This document shows, piece by piece, positions 34,207 through 43,390 of a stretch of 64,000 nucleotides of DNA (positions are counted from its first letter, which is position 1; each line of letters starts with the position of its first letter). The notes under the pieces were generated by a model that searched no databases, was not told the DNA's origin, and saw only the letters and a program-made list of their open reading frames with translations. Source of the DNA: Haladaptatus pallidirubidus (GTDB lineage: Archaea > Halobacteriota > Halobacteria > Halobacteriales > Haladaptataceae); contig NZ_CP085301.1 in assembly GCF_020700235.1 (NCBI RefSeq), positions 3,596,001 through 3,660,000 of the forward strand. Direction: 5' to 3'. The position numbers were made by a program, and so were the translations under genes.

Positions 34207-35157
34207 TTACAGCGCGCTACTCTCGCTCGACGAGGCAGTCGCTTCGATATGCCCCGCGGTGAATGTGACGTCTTCCATCGCATCGTTTTCGGCGTCGATG
34301 AAGTTCGTCCAGCCGTATTCGCTTGGCTTTGCAAAATCAGTTACATTGAATGTAAGCCCACTTGTTCCGGGCGTCTGTAAGGACAGATTGGCAGTTGGGC
34401 CATTGACCTGTGTTTGCGGGCCGCCCGATCCGCCGTATGCTTCAGCGCGCAAGTCGGTGCCGGTGATCACCTTGCTCATGGTGAGTGACGTCTCGACACC
34501 GCCGAGAACTGCCTCCTGTGGGTGCTGATTCCAGCCGCGCTGGAAGCGAGCGTTTGGCGAGATCTCGAGTTCTGCCTCTTCCATCAGCGTCTGATTCGTG
34601 CCGCCGATGTTCATCTGGCCCTGGTGGAAAATCAGCGGCTCGGGTTCCGTTTCAAACGAACTTGGCGTGATCGATGCGTTCGGGGTCTCGTTGCCGTATA
34701 GTGCAGTCAGGGACGCCTCGACGGGATCGCCTTGCGAGACAGTGATCGAGTAATTCGTCCCGACAACACCCTCGAGTTGCCGCTCGGTGGTATTGGTCAG
34801 GTAGTTAATCCCGGCATACACGCGCATCGACTGGAAGCGACCGGGTGTAAACGACCAGGTGTAGTCATAGGGCCCACTTCCACTCGAACTCGGGGGGGTG
34901 CCGAAGACGTGGTTTAGGTGCCACGGATTCGTGACATGCCAGCTAGCCGAGAACGCACCTTCGAACTGGGTTTTAACCGCATCGACGATCTGGGGGTCGT
35001 CAGCAACCCGCATCGGCTCGAGTGCGTTCTCGAAGCTGATATCGTCGACTGATGGATTCTTACCGAATCGCTTGTAAGACGATCCGGACGGGTCACCGCC
35101 GTAGTTTCCAACTGGTTCATGATCCCAGCCGAAACTTGCATTACCGGCGCCCGTCAT
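34207..35157 (-). CDS. Major tail tube protein (316 aa)
   Basis: It starts MTGAGNASFGWDHEPVGNYG and has the beta-barrel tube pattern: YTWSFTPGRFQSMRVYAGIN, RQLEGVVGTNYSITVSQGDP, VEASLTALYGNET and KVITGTDLRAEAYGG. Length and order (before the chaperones and tape measure) fit haloarchaeal siphovirus or myovirus tubes. The two-part repeat lies 70 bases upstream of its ATG. Confidence 0.75.
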   Translation of the reverse strand: MTGAGNASFGWDHEPVGNYGGDPSGSSYKRFGKNPSVDDISFENALEPMRVADDPQIVDAVKTQFEGAFSASWHVTNPWHLNHVFGTPPSSSGSGPYDYTWSFTPGRFQSMRVYAGINYLTNTTERQLEGVVGTNYSITVSQGDPVEASLTALYGNETPNASITPSSFETEPEPLIFHQGQMNIGGTNQTLMEEAELEISPNARFQRGWNQHPQEAVLGGVETSLTMSKVITGTDLRAEAYGGSGGPQTQVNGPTANLSLQTPGTSGLTFNVTDFAKPSEYGWTNFIDAENDAMEDVTFTAGHIEATASSSESSAL

Positions 35158-35226
35158 TCGATACCACTACTGTTGCTGTTACTGATGATGGTCAACATTG
35201 GTTTGAAAAGTATGTGAGTGTGACCG

Positions 35227-35260
35227 ACTCGCCCCACGCGCCGCTGCTGGGGGTCACTGT
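35227..35260. repeat. Copy B of the two-part repeat upstream of the tail tube gene
   Basis: ACTCGCCCCACGCGC-cgct-GCTGGGGGTCACTGT: both 15-base halves are identical to the copy at 20533-20565, separated by 4 bases. It sits between the 62-aa coiled-coil gene and the tube gene. Confidence 0.7.
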
Positions 35261-35316
35261 GGTCTTTGTTCGTCTAATGCACGCAAAATCCAGCTGAGTC
35301 GAGAGGAATTAGTTGA

Positions 35317-35505
35317 TTAGTCGTCTTCGTCTTGATCGCCGTTTTCTTCAAGCTTCTCGACGCGCTGTTCCAGCCGAGATATTTCGGCGTCAACTGCGTC
35401 CAATACTTCGACAAGACGAGTTTCTACGACGCCCATTGTGGCATAGGCCCCTCCACTATCTTCGTCTTCTATGTCGTCACGTAGTTCTTTCAGTTCTCCA
35501 GGCAT
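35317..35505 (-). CDS. 62-aa coiled-coil protein
   Basis: MPGELKELRDDIEDEDSGGA leads into a heptad coiled coil (VEVLDAVDAEISRLEQRVEK) and an acidic tail. It is a small structural or trimerisation accessory by position before the tube gene. No family recognised. Confidence 0.6.
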   Translation of the reverse strand: MPGELKELRDDIEDEDSGGAYATMGVVETRLVEVLDAVDAEISRLEQRVEKLEENGDQDEDD

Positions 35506-35582
35506 GCATATAATGGTTATAAGAGTGGAACGAAAAAGGTGTTGGTCGTGTTAAATTCGTCTCGCGTATCTACCACTACCGA

Positions 35583-36965
35583 TTAGGCGACTTGCACAAA
35601 CGACCCATCGCGCTTTTGCCGATAATATCCCGTGCCACTGCCGTCACCACTGTCGGTAAAGTCCACAAATGTCCCAATTGGGTAGCTCCCTTGTGGGGTT
35701 TCTGCCGCCGCTGATTCGATGGCCTCACCGTTGATAATCGTTCCAGTGCCATTGTCGGTATATGACCCAGCGTTCCTTACGTCGATGAACTCCGTATCTG
35801 CTGAATTCGCAGTGATATTGATACCCGTCCCGCATTCGAAGTGGCTATTTTCAATGATTGCGGAGGTGTCGAGATGCAAATCATCGCTATTTGGCGTGCC
35901 ACCGCGAAGAGTGACATTCTTTAGTTTGATGTTTGTTCCAGAGGTGGAGACTGTTATCCCCCTAAATCCAATATTCGGATAATGGAGGTCTGCACCATTG
36001 ATTGTCACATCATCCGCATTCTCAGCAATCCAAAGACAGTGGGTCATTTCGGTTGTGGAATAGCCAGTCACATCCGAGATATACACATTCGTTGCATCGC
36101 CAAGGATGTAGACAGGACTCGAAGAGGTGTGCTCATAGGCGTGTATTCCACTTGCGCGGAGATTGTTACCATTGCCTGCAAAGCGCACTGTTCGCTGACA
36201 CCGAACTGACGTGACATTATTCATCGAGATATTGTCGCTCGCCTGTGTGAATCCAAATGCGGTGCCATCAGTGATATCGTAGGCAATGCAATCGGAAATC
36301 ACCACATGGCTTGCTTTATCTGTTGGCCCATCGGGTCGCTGTGCATCGCCTGCGATTGCACGGTCGTATCCCGTTTGCAGTTTGTAGCCGTGGATATGGC
36401 CTTCATCCCCGCCGAGTTGGATGCCACGGTCGCCGGGGTCTTCGATATAGCCGTCTCGAATTGTGTAATCCGTTGTCCCAGCATAGATGGTAATGCCCGA
36501 ACCACCCGAACCGTGCTCTTGTGGTGAGGTGCGACGAATATCATATTCATCAAGTGTAAACCCATCGACTTGGTAGGTTGTAATACCGTGTAGTCGCGTT
36601 GCAGTGCCTTGATTTGGCCGATTGCCATCCCAGCCGTAGTTTTTGACGGTGATATCGCTACAGGCGGTTGTTTCGCCGAAGATGAAACCACCAATATCAG
36701 CACCGTCGGCGGCTTTCATGATGGGATTTCCGTCTTTAGCTAATGGGCTCTCGAATTCGATGGTGAGTCCATCCACCCCGTCGAATTTGATTTGGCTGGT
36801 GACAATATAGGGGGTATCGGGGCGCTTGACGCGCACCACATCGCCGTCGCTTACGTTTGATGGGAGTGATCCGATCCCGGACGCTGATGTGGTTAGAATG
36901 TCCCAATCGCCGGTCAGTTCGTCCGTTTCCACGCGTCCAATTTCTAACGATGAATTATCTGTCAT
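35583..36965 (-). CDS. Parallel beta-helix protein in the head-tail interval (460 aa)
   Basis: The repeats GITIYAGTTDYTIRDGYIED, GIQLGGDEGHIHGYKLQTGY, ITGYSTTEMTHCLWIAENAD and IKLKNVTLRGGTP show a right-handed beta-helix across residues 60-400. The C-terminal end GTFVDFTDSGDGSGTGYYRQ looks like a tail-spike cap. It is unusual to find a spike-like gene between capsid and tail tube; it may be a capsid or neck decoration, or share work with the metallophosphoesterase gene beside it. Confidence 0.75.
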   Translation of the reverse strand: MTDNSSLEIGRVETDELTGDWDILTTSASGIGSLPSNVSDGDVVRVKRPDTPYIVTSQIKFDGVDGLTIEFESPLAKDGNPIMKAADGADIGGFIFGETTACSDITVKNYGWDGNRPNQGTATRLHGITTYQVDGFTLDEYDIRRTSPQEHGSGGSGITIYAGTTDYTIRDGYIEDPGDRGIQLGGDEGHIHGYKLQTGYDRAIAGDAQRPDGPTDKASHVVISDCIAYDITDGTAFGFTQASDNISMNNVTSVRCQRTVRFAGNGNNLRASGIHAYEHTSSSPVYILGDATNVYISDVTGYSTTEMTHCLWIAENADDVTINGADLHYPNIGFRGITVSTSGTNIKLKNVTLRGGTPNSDDLHLDTSAIIENSHFECGTGINITANSADTEFIDVRNAGSYTDNGTGTIINGEAIESAAAETPQGSYPIGTFVDFTDSGDGSGTGYYRQKRDGSFVQVA

Positions 36966-37000
36966 TGTTTAATAGTTTTTGTAACAAGTTTGTGTTCGTG

Positions 37001-39094
37001 CTATCCTTTGAAGTCGAGCGAACCCGGTCCGTCCAGCGAAATCCCCCAGTCATAAATTCGCAGCTCAGACTGGCTTGCATCGGTCGAACCAATGCGACAA
37101 TTCAGCAATTGGTAGGGGTTGACCTCTGGAGAACCTTCGGTCGTTTGATCCAATGGCGGGTTATTGTCGATGGTTTGTTCCATAATCCCGTCCATCCCTG
37201 ATTCGCTCCATTTTGCGAATTGTGCGACACTTTTCTCTGCGTTATACCGACACTGGAACAATCGCTTCGTCCCATTTGTTGCTAACGGTTGATTCCCTAA
37301 CCCTTCGGCAGTCCCATCGGCGACATGTGCGCAAACCTCGCCGTTAGTGATTCGAAGGCCGATATGAGGTGCAGTCCCGATCCCACCTCGTGTGACCCAT
37401 CCCTCGGCGGTTGATATGTTGGGGATCTCCATGACAACATACCAGACCATATCAGGCCAATCTATCGTATCATCAAGAAGCGCGCGCGGCTGTCGTCGGT
37501 ATTCGAGGATGCTATTTGTCCCATCAGTTCCCGATTGCAGTTGGGCAAAATCCACAACCCCACTTTGGTGGAATTTGATGCTCCCGCCAGTGCTTTCACT
37601 TGGGTTGAGGCGATAGGCGTCTAACGAATCAAATGAACCCTCATGTGTCCACTTTAGATTATCAACCAGCGGGGTCGACTGCGGGCGGGTTGTCCCGTTA
37701 AACCGCCATTTGTCTTGGTACCCTGTCTCGTCTTTCGAATAGGACTGTTCGACACTCACATGGCCGTCTTGATATATTTTAATTTTGCCGTATGGTGTGA
37801 CGCTAAAGTCTGCATCGCGGCTAACTATCCCAACAGAGTGAGGATAGTGTTGGTAGAAGTAGCGAACACCATCATAGAATTGGGTAGTGGATTTTGTGAA
37901 CAGTGGGTCACGACCATATGTATTTTGGTGGTGACAATGCGCGTAGAAGACCGTCGTGATGTTGTCATGTTCCGAGAGTAGCTGCGAGTACTTCGACCGA
38001 CTCTCCGGGAGGAGGTTATCGTATGCACTCATCGCCCCACCAAGGAATGATGGAGTATGCGTCCAAATCAGAACGGGTTTTTCAGTAGATTTCAGTTCAG
38101 ATTTGAGCCACGAATACTGGCCGGGCGGGACCATCGACCGCAGATTTTGACGCGACCCATCGTTGTAGCCAGTGTTGAGGACGATGAGTTTTGCGTGATG
38201 GTAGTCCAGCGAGTAGTAGGTTTCCTCAAGGGAACTGACTCCCCAATTGCTATACGACCAGTCTTCGCCCCAATCGTCAACCTTTGCGTATTCGTGATTG
38301 CCCCAGACCATATGAGCAGGGCAATTGAGTTGACTTTCCGCATAGTTGCGAAAGTCGTCGATTCGTTGTTGTGAGGTGCTAAGACTGCTTGCGTCCTCTT
38401 GGATCATGTCTCCGCCCCAGATAACGAGGTCTGCACCGTCCTCACCCCACGAATTCATATCTGCGACGAAGGTATCAATTTTTGACTGCAAATCAGCAAG
38501 CGTGTCGGACCACTGGCCGGATTGCGCTCCCCAGTGAGAGTCTGTAAAGTATCCGACTTTGAGCGGGCCAATGTTCACTTCGTTGCTCGATACACGCTCC
38601 GCATTTACCGCTTCGACATTGGCGACGTCCGTATTAACCGGCTGCTTGACCCACTCACCGATATTCTCATCATAGCGCCAACGTGCACCCGGCTCGCCCT
38701 GGGACTCGTCGGTTTCAATGAAAACCGCGTTGTGCGGGGCTTCCGGCGGTCGTGCCGACAGCGTCCCAAATCGGGGGACACTGTCAGGAGAAGGGGAAGT
38801 TTCCGCACCGGTCGACTCGTCGCTAGCGCTGTCGGGTGGTTCGTCCCCCGAATCGGTACCCTCATCTGGTTCTTTGCTTGCACCGTCGGCGTCCGGAACG
38901 ACGACGTCGCCATCGTCGTACTCGACGTCATACCGATCGGCTAGTCGTTCCATCACCGCATCGGCGTGCTCGTCGTCGACGTCGAAGTAGCCCTCGTCAT
39001 CGACGCCTGCCTGCAGGCGGTTGTATGCCGGGACGAGTGGCACCGATCCGGGCTTCCCGCTGCCGAGTGCGTACGCTGGGTGTTCAATTCTCAT
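37001..39094 (-). CDS. Virion metallophosphoesterase fusion (697 aa)
   Basis: The N-terminal 66 residues (MRIEHPAYALGSGKPGSVPL, FDVDDEHADAVMERLADRYD) look like the small post-capsid protein of haloarchaeal tailed viruses. An acidic linker (67-105) and a short beta module (107-150, WRYDENIGEWV) follow. Residues about 175-430 are a calcineurin-like phosphoesterase: D-S-H (185-187), GGDM (227-230), GNHE (265-268), H346 in THTPS and HCH (386-388), all metal ligands present. The last 220 residues are a LamG/concanavalin-like beta domain. It probably cuts a phosphodiester or phosphoester at the host surface from within the particle. Confidence 0.8.
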   Translation of the reverse strand: MRIEHPAYALGSGKPGSVPLVPAYNRLQAGVDDEGYFDVDDEHADAVMERLADRYDVEYDDGDVVVPDADGASKEPDEGTDSGDEPPDSASDESTGAETSPSPDSVPRFGTLSARPPEAPHNAVFIETDESQGEPGARWRYDENIGEWVKQPVNTDVANVEAVNAERVSSNEVNIGPLKVGYFTDSHWGAQSGQWSDTLADLQSKIDTFVADMNSWGEDGADLVIWGGDMIQEDASSLSTSQQRIDDFRNYAESQLNCPAHMVWGNHEYAKVDDWGEDWSYSNWGVSSLEETYYSLDYHHAKLIVLNTGYNDGSRQNLRSMVPPGQYSWLKSELKSTEKPVLIWTHTPSFLGGAMSAYDNLLPESRSKYSQLLSEHDNITTVFYAHCHHQNTYGRDPLFTKSTTQFYDGVRYFYQHYPHSVGIVSRDADFSVTPYGKIKIYQDGHVSVEQSYSKDETGYQDKWRFNGTTRPQSTPLVDNLKWTHEGSFDSLDAYRLNPSESTGGSIKFHQSGVVDFAQLQSGTDGTNSILEYRRQPRALLDDTIDWPDMVWYVVMEIPNISTAEGWVTRGGIGTAPHIGLRITNGEVCAHVADGTAEGLGNQPLATNGTKRLFQCRYNAEKSVAQFAKWSESGMDGIMEQTIDNNPPLDQTTEGSPEVNPYQLLNCRIGSTDASQSELRIYDWGISLDGPGSLDFKG

Positions 39095-39136
39095 TCGTAT
39101 CCTCCGTTGTGGTTTTGACTACCATGCTATGGCCCT

Positions 39137-40504
39137 CTATGCTGCCGGGTAGCTCGACAAGTACTGGATGTGGTTACCGTGCGATTTGTCGATGAGCGTG
39201 CCGAACTCCGCGAGCGCTGCCTTGTCGCCCAGGCCGACGCGCCCGAGTGGGACGGTCGTCAGCGGCATGAGCGCGCGGAACCGCACGTTGTTGCGATCCC
39301 AGATAAAGGCGTCCGTGTTGGATGCCGTGAAATTCGTGGTGGTCTGCCACGGCTGATCGCGAATGTTCGGACACTCGACGACAGGGACGTTCTGCTTGAG
39401 GTTGATCATCCGGCCGCCGAAGTTGATGTCCTGGTCGAATGCGTCCAGTCGCGTCGAGATGTTGGCCTCATTTTCGAGTCGATCGAAGAACGTCGGCGAG
39501 ACCGCGATCTCGGCGCTGTCGTACGTGAGACCTGTCTCTTCGACGGCCTTCGTCAACTCGTATTTAAGATCCTCGAGCAGGGGCTGATCGCCGGACAGCG
39601 TGATCGACGATTTGTCGACCTGGTTTCCGGAATCAGTAGCGATCTTTGCCATGCCTTCGTAGGCGTGTTCGGATTCGAGCGACGCGTAGCCGTTGGCACC
39701 CGCGACACCGACCGATGGGTCACCGTAGAAGAACTGGGTGGCCTTGAACAGCGCGTGCGCGATGACTCGCTGTCCGAAGGTCATTTGACCGACGTCCATG
39801 TAGCCCAGCGAACTCTCCGCGCGAACCGTAAAGTCGGAGATGTTCACCTGGTCGGCAAAGATCTTCATGTCCTTTTTCTCGTTGCCGAGCGAGTGATCGG
39901 ACTCCTTGTTATCGGACAGATCGAGCGCGTCCGACTCGCCGAGCATGCCGATCGGGTCGGATCGATCGGAAACCACGTTGTAGGACGCCTGGAAACCAGC
40001 CTGTCCCTCCTGGACAACGCGCGTCGTGATGGTCGCCGTCGACCGCTGGATATCGACAATCCGGGGGTCGAACTGGATCGGCGTTGCGCCCTGGACGGTG
40101 GCCGCCGTGATGGGGCCGTCTTTTTCGATCGTCTGGTCGAGACCTTTCAGGCCGCCAGTGTAATCGTCACCGACGCTTGCCGCCTGCAGGATAACATTTG
40201 AGTTGCCCTGACCGAGCTTCTCCTCGACCGCGTAAGCGTGCTTTTGCGAATAGCCACGCTGGTAGGCAGGGAGGTCGACCGCCGATGCCGTCTTCGACGA
40301 CCAGCCGTCGCCTTCTTCAGGAACTTCTTTGCCGGCGTCCTCGAGGAGCTTCCCCGTGATCGGGTAGACGACTTCGTCACCGAGATCGCGGGCTTGGATG
40401 CCCCAATCGTTAAAGACGCTTTTGGCGATCTTCTCGGCCTGCGAGGGGTTCATCTTCTCGCTACCGGTCAGTGCATGCAGAACAGTGGTTCCAGCTGCGC
40501 TCAT
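39137..40504 (-). CDS. Major capsid protein, HK97 fold (455 aa)
   Basis: The gene lies directly after the protease. The sequence shows the HK97-type order: helical N-terminal arm (KIAKSVFNDWGIQARDLGDE), AYVVEEKLGQG-type spine region, P-domain stretch (VRAESSLGYMDVGQMTFGQR), A-domain (AEIAVSPTFFDRLENEANIS) and the end FIWDRNNVRFRALMPLTTVP. It overlaps the protease gene by 4 bases. It would form the icosahedral head shell after maturation. Confidence 0.85.
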   Translation of the reverse strand: MSAAGTTVLHALTGSEKMNPSQAEKIAKSVFNDWGIQARDLGDEVVYPITGKLLEDAGKEVPEEGDGWSSKTASAVDLPAYQRGYSQKHAYAVEEKLGQGNSNVILQAASVGDDYTGGLKGLDQTIEKDGPITAATVQGATPIQFDPRIVDIQRSTATITTRVVQEGQAGFQASYNVVSDRSDPIGMLGESDALDLSDNKESDHSLGNEKKDMKIFADQVNISDFTVRAESSLGYMDVGQMTFGQRVIAHALFKATQFFYGDPSVGVAGANGYASLESEHAYEGMAKIATDSGNQVDKSSITLSGDQPLLEDLKYELTKAVEETGLTYDSAEIAVSPTFFDRLENEANISTRLDAFDQDINFGGRMINLKQNVPVVECPNIRDQPWQTTTNFTASNTDAFIWDRNNVRFRALMPLTTVPLGRVGLGDKAALAEFGTLIDKSHGNHIQYLSSYPAA

Positions 40505-41586
40505 AGTTCAAACTCCTTGGTGGTGTCTTCAGATTCTCCCGTCTCGTCGTCAGGAACGGTGCTTTTCGTCCCGGATTCTTCCGGATCTAGCTCGTCGAGA
40601 AATGACCGCATCTCGCTGATGTTTTCCTCGAGCTTGTCGAGGCGCTCGCCATCGATGGCCGACTTTTCGTCGTCATCCTCGTCTTCATCGTCATCGTCTT
40701 CATCATCGTCGTCGCTCTCCTTTTCGAGAGCGTCGAGTCGGTTCTTGATTTCGCTACGCTCCTCGACGGCATCCTCTTCAAGAGAGATCAGCCGCTCGAG
40801 TAGCTCGTCGTTATCTTTGTCCGTCATAGTGTTGTCGCTGCCACCGTCACCGCCATCGGTGCCGGTGTCGGTATCTAGAACTTGTTTCACCCGCTGTTCG
40901 GGGGGTGCGGGGTCACTAGCGGTGCCGTCCTGGTGCTCGAGCATCTCGTCGACGATCGCCTTCGCGAACGTCCGCTCGTCGAGCTCGAGATCGTCAAAAT
41001 CACCTGCACGTTTGGCCATCGCGACCGCCGTATTCGCGGCATTGGTCGCAACGGATTCACGGTTCGACTGAATGCCGACAGACGAGACTTCCATCAAGTC
41101 CGTCGAATTGAAGATAAGGCCGCCAGCGTCCTTCTCGTCGGCATTCTTAACGCCGAATCCGATTGAGAACCCAACCGGCATATCCGCTTTGACGTAGCCA
41201 GTGAGTTGCTGGCCACGCTCGTTTTGCGGATTCGGTCGGATGTAACCGTATAGAACGTCGACGCTCTCGCCGTCATCTGACTTTTCGGTTCCCTCTTCGA
41301 TTTCTGCATCTTCTAAGGAACCGATAATGTCTTTCCAATCGTAGCGTAGCCCGCCGAAAAGCCCGCCACCGCCTTCTTTGCGGCCGTGGTTTTCGAATAC
41401 GGGTCGCGATTTGGCCGTGATCTGATCGCGTAGGTCTTTGAGACCATCGTCCGAAAACTCGTCACCATCGCGATCGATGCCTGTCGACGAGATCGGAACT
41501 TTGAGGTATTCATGCTCGTCGCCATCCGGCGATCGAGTAACGACACCTGTCGCTTGCACCGACTTGCGGTGCATTGTATCGCTCAT
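40501..41586 (-). CDS. Prohead protease with C-terminal scaffold (361 aa)
   Basis: Residues 1-190 are the HK97 prohead protease (U35/S78-type) with the histidine of ENHG (H67) and serine of MPVGFSIGF (S141). Residues 245-361 are an acidic coiled-coil scaffold (LLERLISLEEDAVEERSEIK). An internal ATG at 40827 begins MTDKDNDELLERLISLEEDA and could yield a separate 108-aa scaffold, as in other phages with nested scaffolds. The protease cleaves scaffold and capsid arms during maturation. Confidence 0.85.
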   Translation of the reverse strand: MSDTMHRKSVQATGVVTRSPDGDEHEYLKVPISSTGIDRDGDEFSDDGLKDLRDQITAKSRPVFENHGRKEGGGGLFGGLRYDWKDIIGSLEDAEIEEGTEKSDDGESVDVLYGYIRPNPQNERGQQLTGYVKADMPVGFSIGFGVKNADEKDAGGLIFNSTDLMEVSSVGIQSNRESVATNAANTAVAMAKRAGDFDDLELDERTFAKAIVDEMLEHQDGTASDPAPPEQRVKQVLDTDTGTDGGDGGSDNTMTDKDNDELLERLISLEEDAVEERSEIKNRLDALEKESDDDDEDDDDEDEDDDEKSAIDGERLDKLEENISEMRSFLDELDPEESGTKSTVPDDETGESEDTTKEFEL

Positions 41587-41678
41587 AATGTCCTCATCAA
41601 AATCGTTGATCCGCGTGTGCCCGCACCCTGATGTCCCGGGACTCTAGGACGTCATCGGAAAATCGTCAACAGTAGGCG

Positions 41679-43094
41679 TTACTCGTCAGTCAGATCGCCA
41701 CCATCGACCTCAACCGTGTCACCGGACGAGACCGCACGAAGGGCGCGCTCGCCGATATGCTTCGGCAGCGCTCCGAAGTCAATTTCCTCGTCGTTGATTG
41801 AGACGACTGTCTCACCAGCGTCTTCGCCGAGCTGCTGGCGGTACTCACGATAAGAGATTGCGCCCTGATTCCAGCGCTCGAGCAGCGCCTTTTCGTGTTC
41901 ACGCTCACGTACGGGGTCGGAATGCTGCAGTGAGACGCGGAAGGGTTTGTCGAGCGTTCGATAGACGTCGAATTTCGGGAGAAGTTGGCGGTTGATCGCC
42001 TGCTCAAAGGTCTGTGTGAGCGGCAGGGTAACCCGCTTGTAGATGATCGTCGAGACCTCCGACGCCGTGTTGCGGTTGACGTCCTCGATGATCCCCATCT
42101 CGTGCTTATTGACGCCGATCGTCGCCCAGCACAGCTGTTTGAACCATTTTTGCTCCTCGATCACATCTAGCTGGATCTTATCCCCGCCTATGTCGACCCA
42201 CCGTGCCTGGCCGCTGCCACCGATCGACGGGGCTTTGCGTGGGTCGCCACTCGCGTCTTTGATCTGTTTGCGTACGTTCTTGAGATCCGAATCGCTGGCT
42301 TCGAGCCACTGCAGTATCCCGGGTGGGATCTGGTTATCGCTGTAGTAGCGACCGAGATGGACGGTCGAATCCTTGATGTGTCGCAGGTACTCTTTGACCT
42401 GCATGGTCGGACACATCACGTACGGGCGGTTGGTGCGGGTCGACCCTTTCCAGTGCATCTGGACAAGGTCGTCTTGCTCGAGCGCTGTTGGTTCGATCCC
42501 GGCCATCGATACCGCCGAGCCGCCGACTGTCTGAAACGGTGCCTGGTAGAATGCTGGCTCGTCGAATTCACCCTCTTGTGTGAGATTGTGCTGTACGGAA
42601 AGCGGATCAAGTGGCTTGAGCATGAGGACGGGAATCGAGCCGTCCTTGCTGGCCAGTGGCTGCCAGTAGCCATAGCCGGTGTCGATCATGTCCGCGATTG
42701 ACGACGCAACCAAGTCGTCGAAGTCGTAGTTTTGCGTATGCGGGCCCTCGATGATATCCCGTAACAGATTCTGGAACTCTTCGACAGCGCTCGGGAATTC
42801 TTCGCCGTCGTCGCTGACAAAGGCAAGGTCGACGCCGTTCAGCTGGTCGATCACCGTGTTTTTGATGATCTCCATCGTCGGCGTTTCGCCGAGTTCGCGA
42901 GCTTCCCAGGCGTCTGTGCCGCGCGGGACGCCGTACTCCTGTGTGGTGAGGAACGTGTCTTCGACGTCGTACGTCCCCGCCGTTCCGCTGTCTTCGGCCT
43001 GGATCGTCTCGCCGCCGACCGTGGTCTCGCTCTTTTCGGTGTTGGCTCGACGCCGTCGCTCGCGAAGTGCGCGACTGAATAAACTGTCAGACAT
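41679..43094 (-). CDS. Portal protein (471 aa)
   Basis: The motifs KNTVIDQLNGVDLAFVSDDG, DMIDTGYGYWQPLASKDGSI, ALEQDDLVQMHWKGSTRTNR and GVNKHEMGIIEDVNRNTASE are those of siphovirus-type portals; the C-terminal tail is acidic. The dodecameric portal is the packaging channel at one capsid vertex. The position between terminase and protease is standard. Confidence 0.85.
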   Translation of the reverse strand: MSDSLFSRALRERRRRANTEKSETTVGGETIQAEDSGTAGTYDVEDTFLTTQEYGVPRGTDAWEARELGETPTMEIIKNTVIDQLNGVDLAFVSDDGEEFPSAVEEFQNLLRDIIEGPHTQNYDFDDLVASSIADMIDTGYGYWQPLASKDGSIPVLMLKPLDPLSVQHNLTQEGEFDEPAFYQAPFQTVGGSAVSMAGIEPTALEQDDLVQMHWKGSTRTNRPYVMCPTMQVKEYLRHIKDSTVHLGRYYSDNQIPPGILQWLEASDSDLKNVRKQIKDASGDPRKAPSIGGSGQARWVDIGGDKIQLDVIEEQKWFKQLCWATIGVNKHEMGIIEDVNRNTASEVSTIIYKRVTLPLTQTFEQAINRQLLPKFDVYRTLDKPFRVSLQHSDPVREREHEKALLERWNQGAISYREYRQQLGEDAGETVVSINDEEIDFGALPKHIGERALRAVSSGDTVEVDGGDLTDE

Positions 43095-43108
43095 GATTTG
43101 TTAGTTTG

Positions 43109-43390
43109 CTATGGCCCTCTCACTTGCACGTATGGAAAGTCCCATTTGATATTTTGGTGATGATATCCACCCTTCGAAGAGGCAGCTAGAAGCCCTTCCC
43201 AAATGGATTCAGGGACGCCCCGATACCAGTACTCCCGACCGCCGTGAAACTCGATCGCGAGTACCTGGTCGAACTTACTGTATGAAACACGATGGATGTT
43301 TGACGACTGGACGCGCACCCACTCGCCGAGATTGACGCGGATCTCGTCAGGGGTCGACTCGAGTGCAGATATTGGTTGTTGGTTTGGCAT
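43109..43390 (-). CDS. KTSC-domain protein (93 aa)
   Basis: The KTSC pattern SSNIHRVSYSKFDQVLAIEF, GGREYWYRGVPESIWEGLLA and ASSKGGYHHQNIK is clear. KTSC (lysyl-tRNA synthetase C-terminal-like) modules are common in phages; their role is unsettled. Here it is coupled to TerL by a one-base overlap and lies before the portal, so a packaging or head-assembly role is inferred. Confidence 0.8.
   Translation of the reverse strand: MPNQQPISALESTPDEIRVNLGEWVRVQSSNIHRVSYSKFDQVLAIEFHGGREYWYRGVPESIWEGLLAASSKGGYHHQNIKWDFPYVQVRGP

Noticed and set aside
38836..39195. Plus-strand Arg-rich frame over the start of the metallophosphoesterase gene
   Set aside because: Arg/His repeats typical of antisense frames in GC-rich acidic genes.
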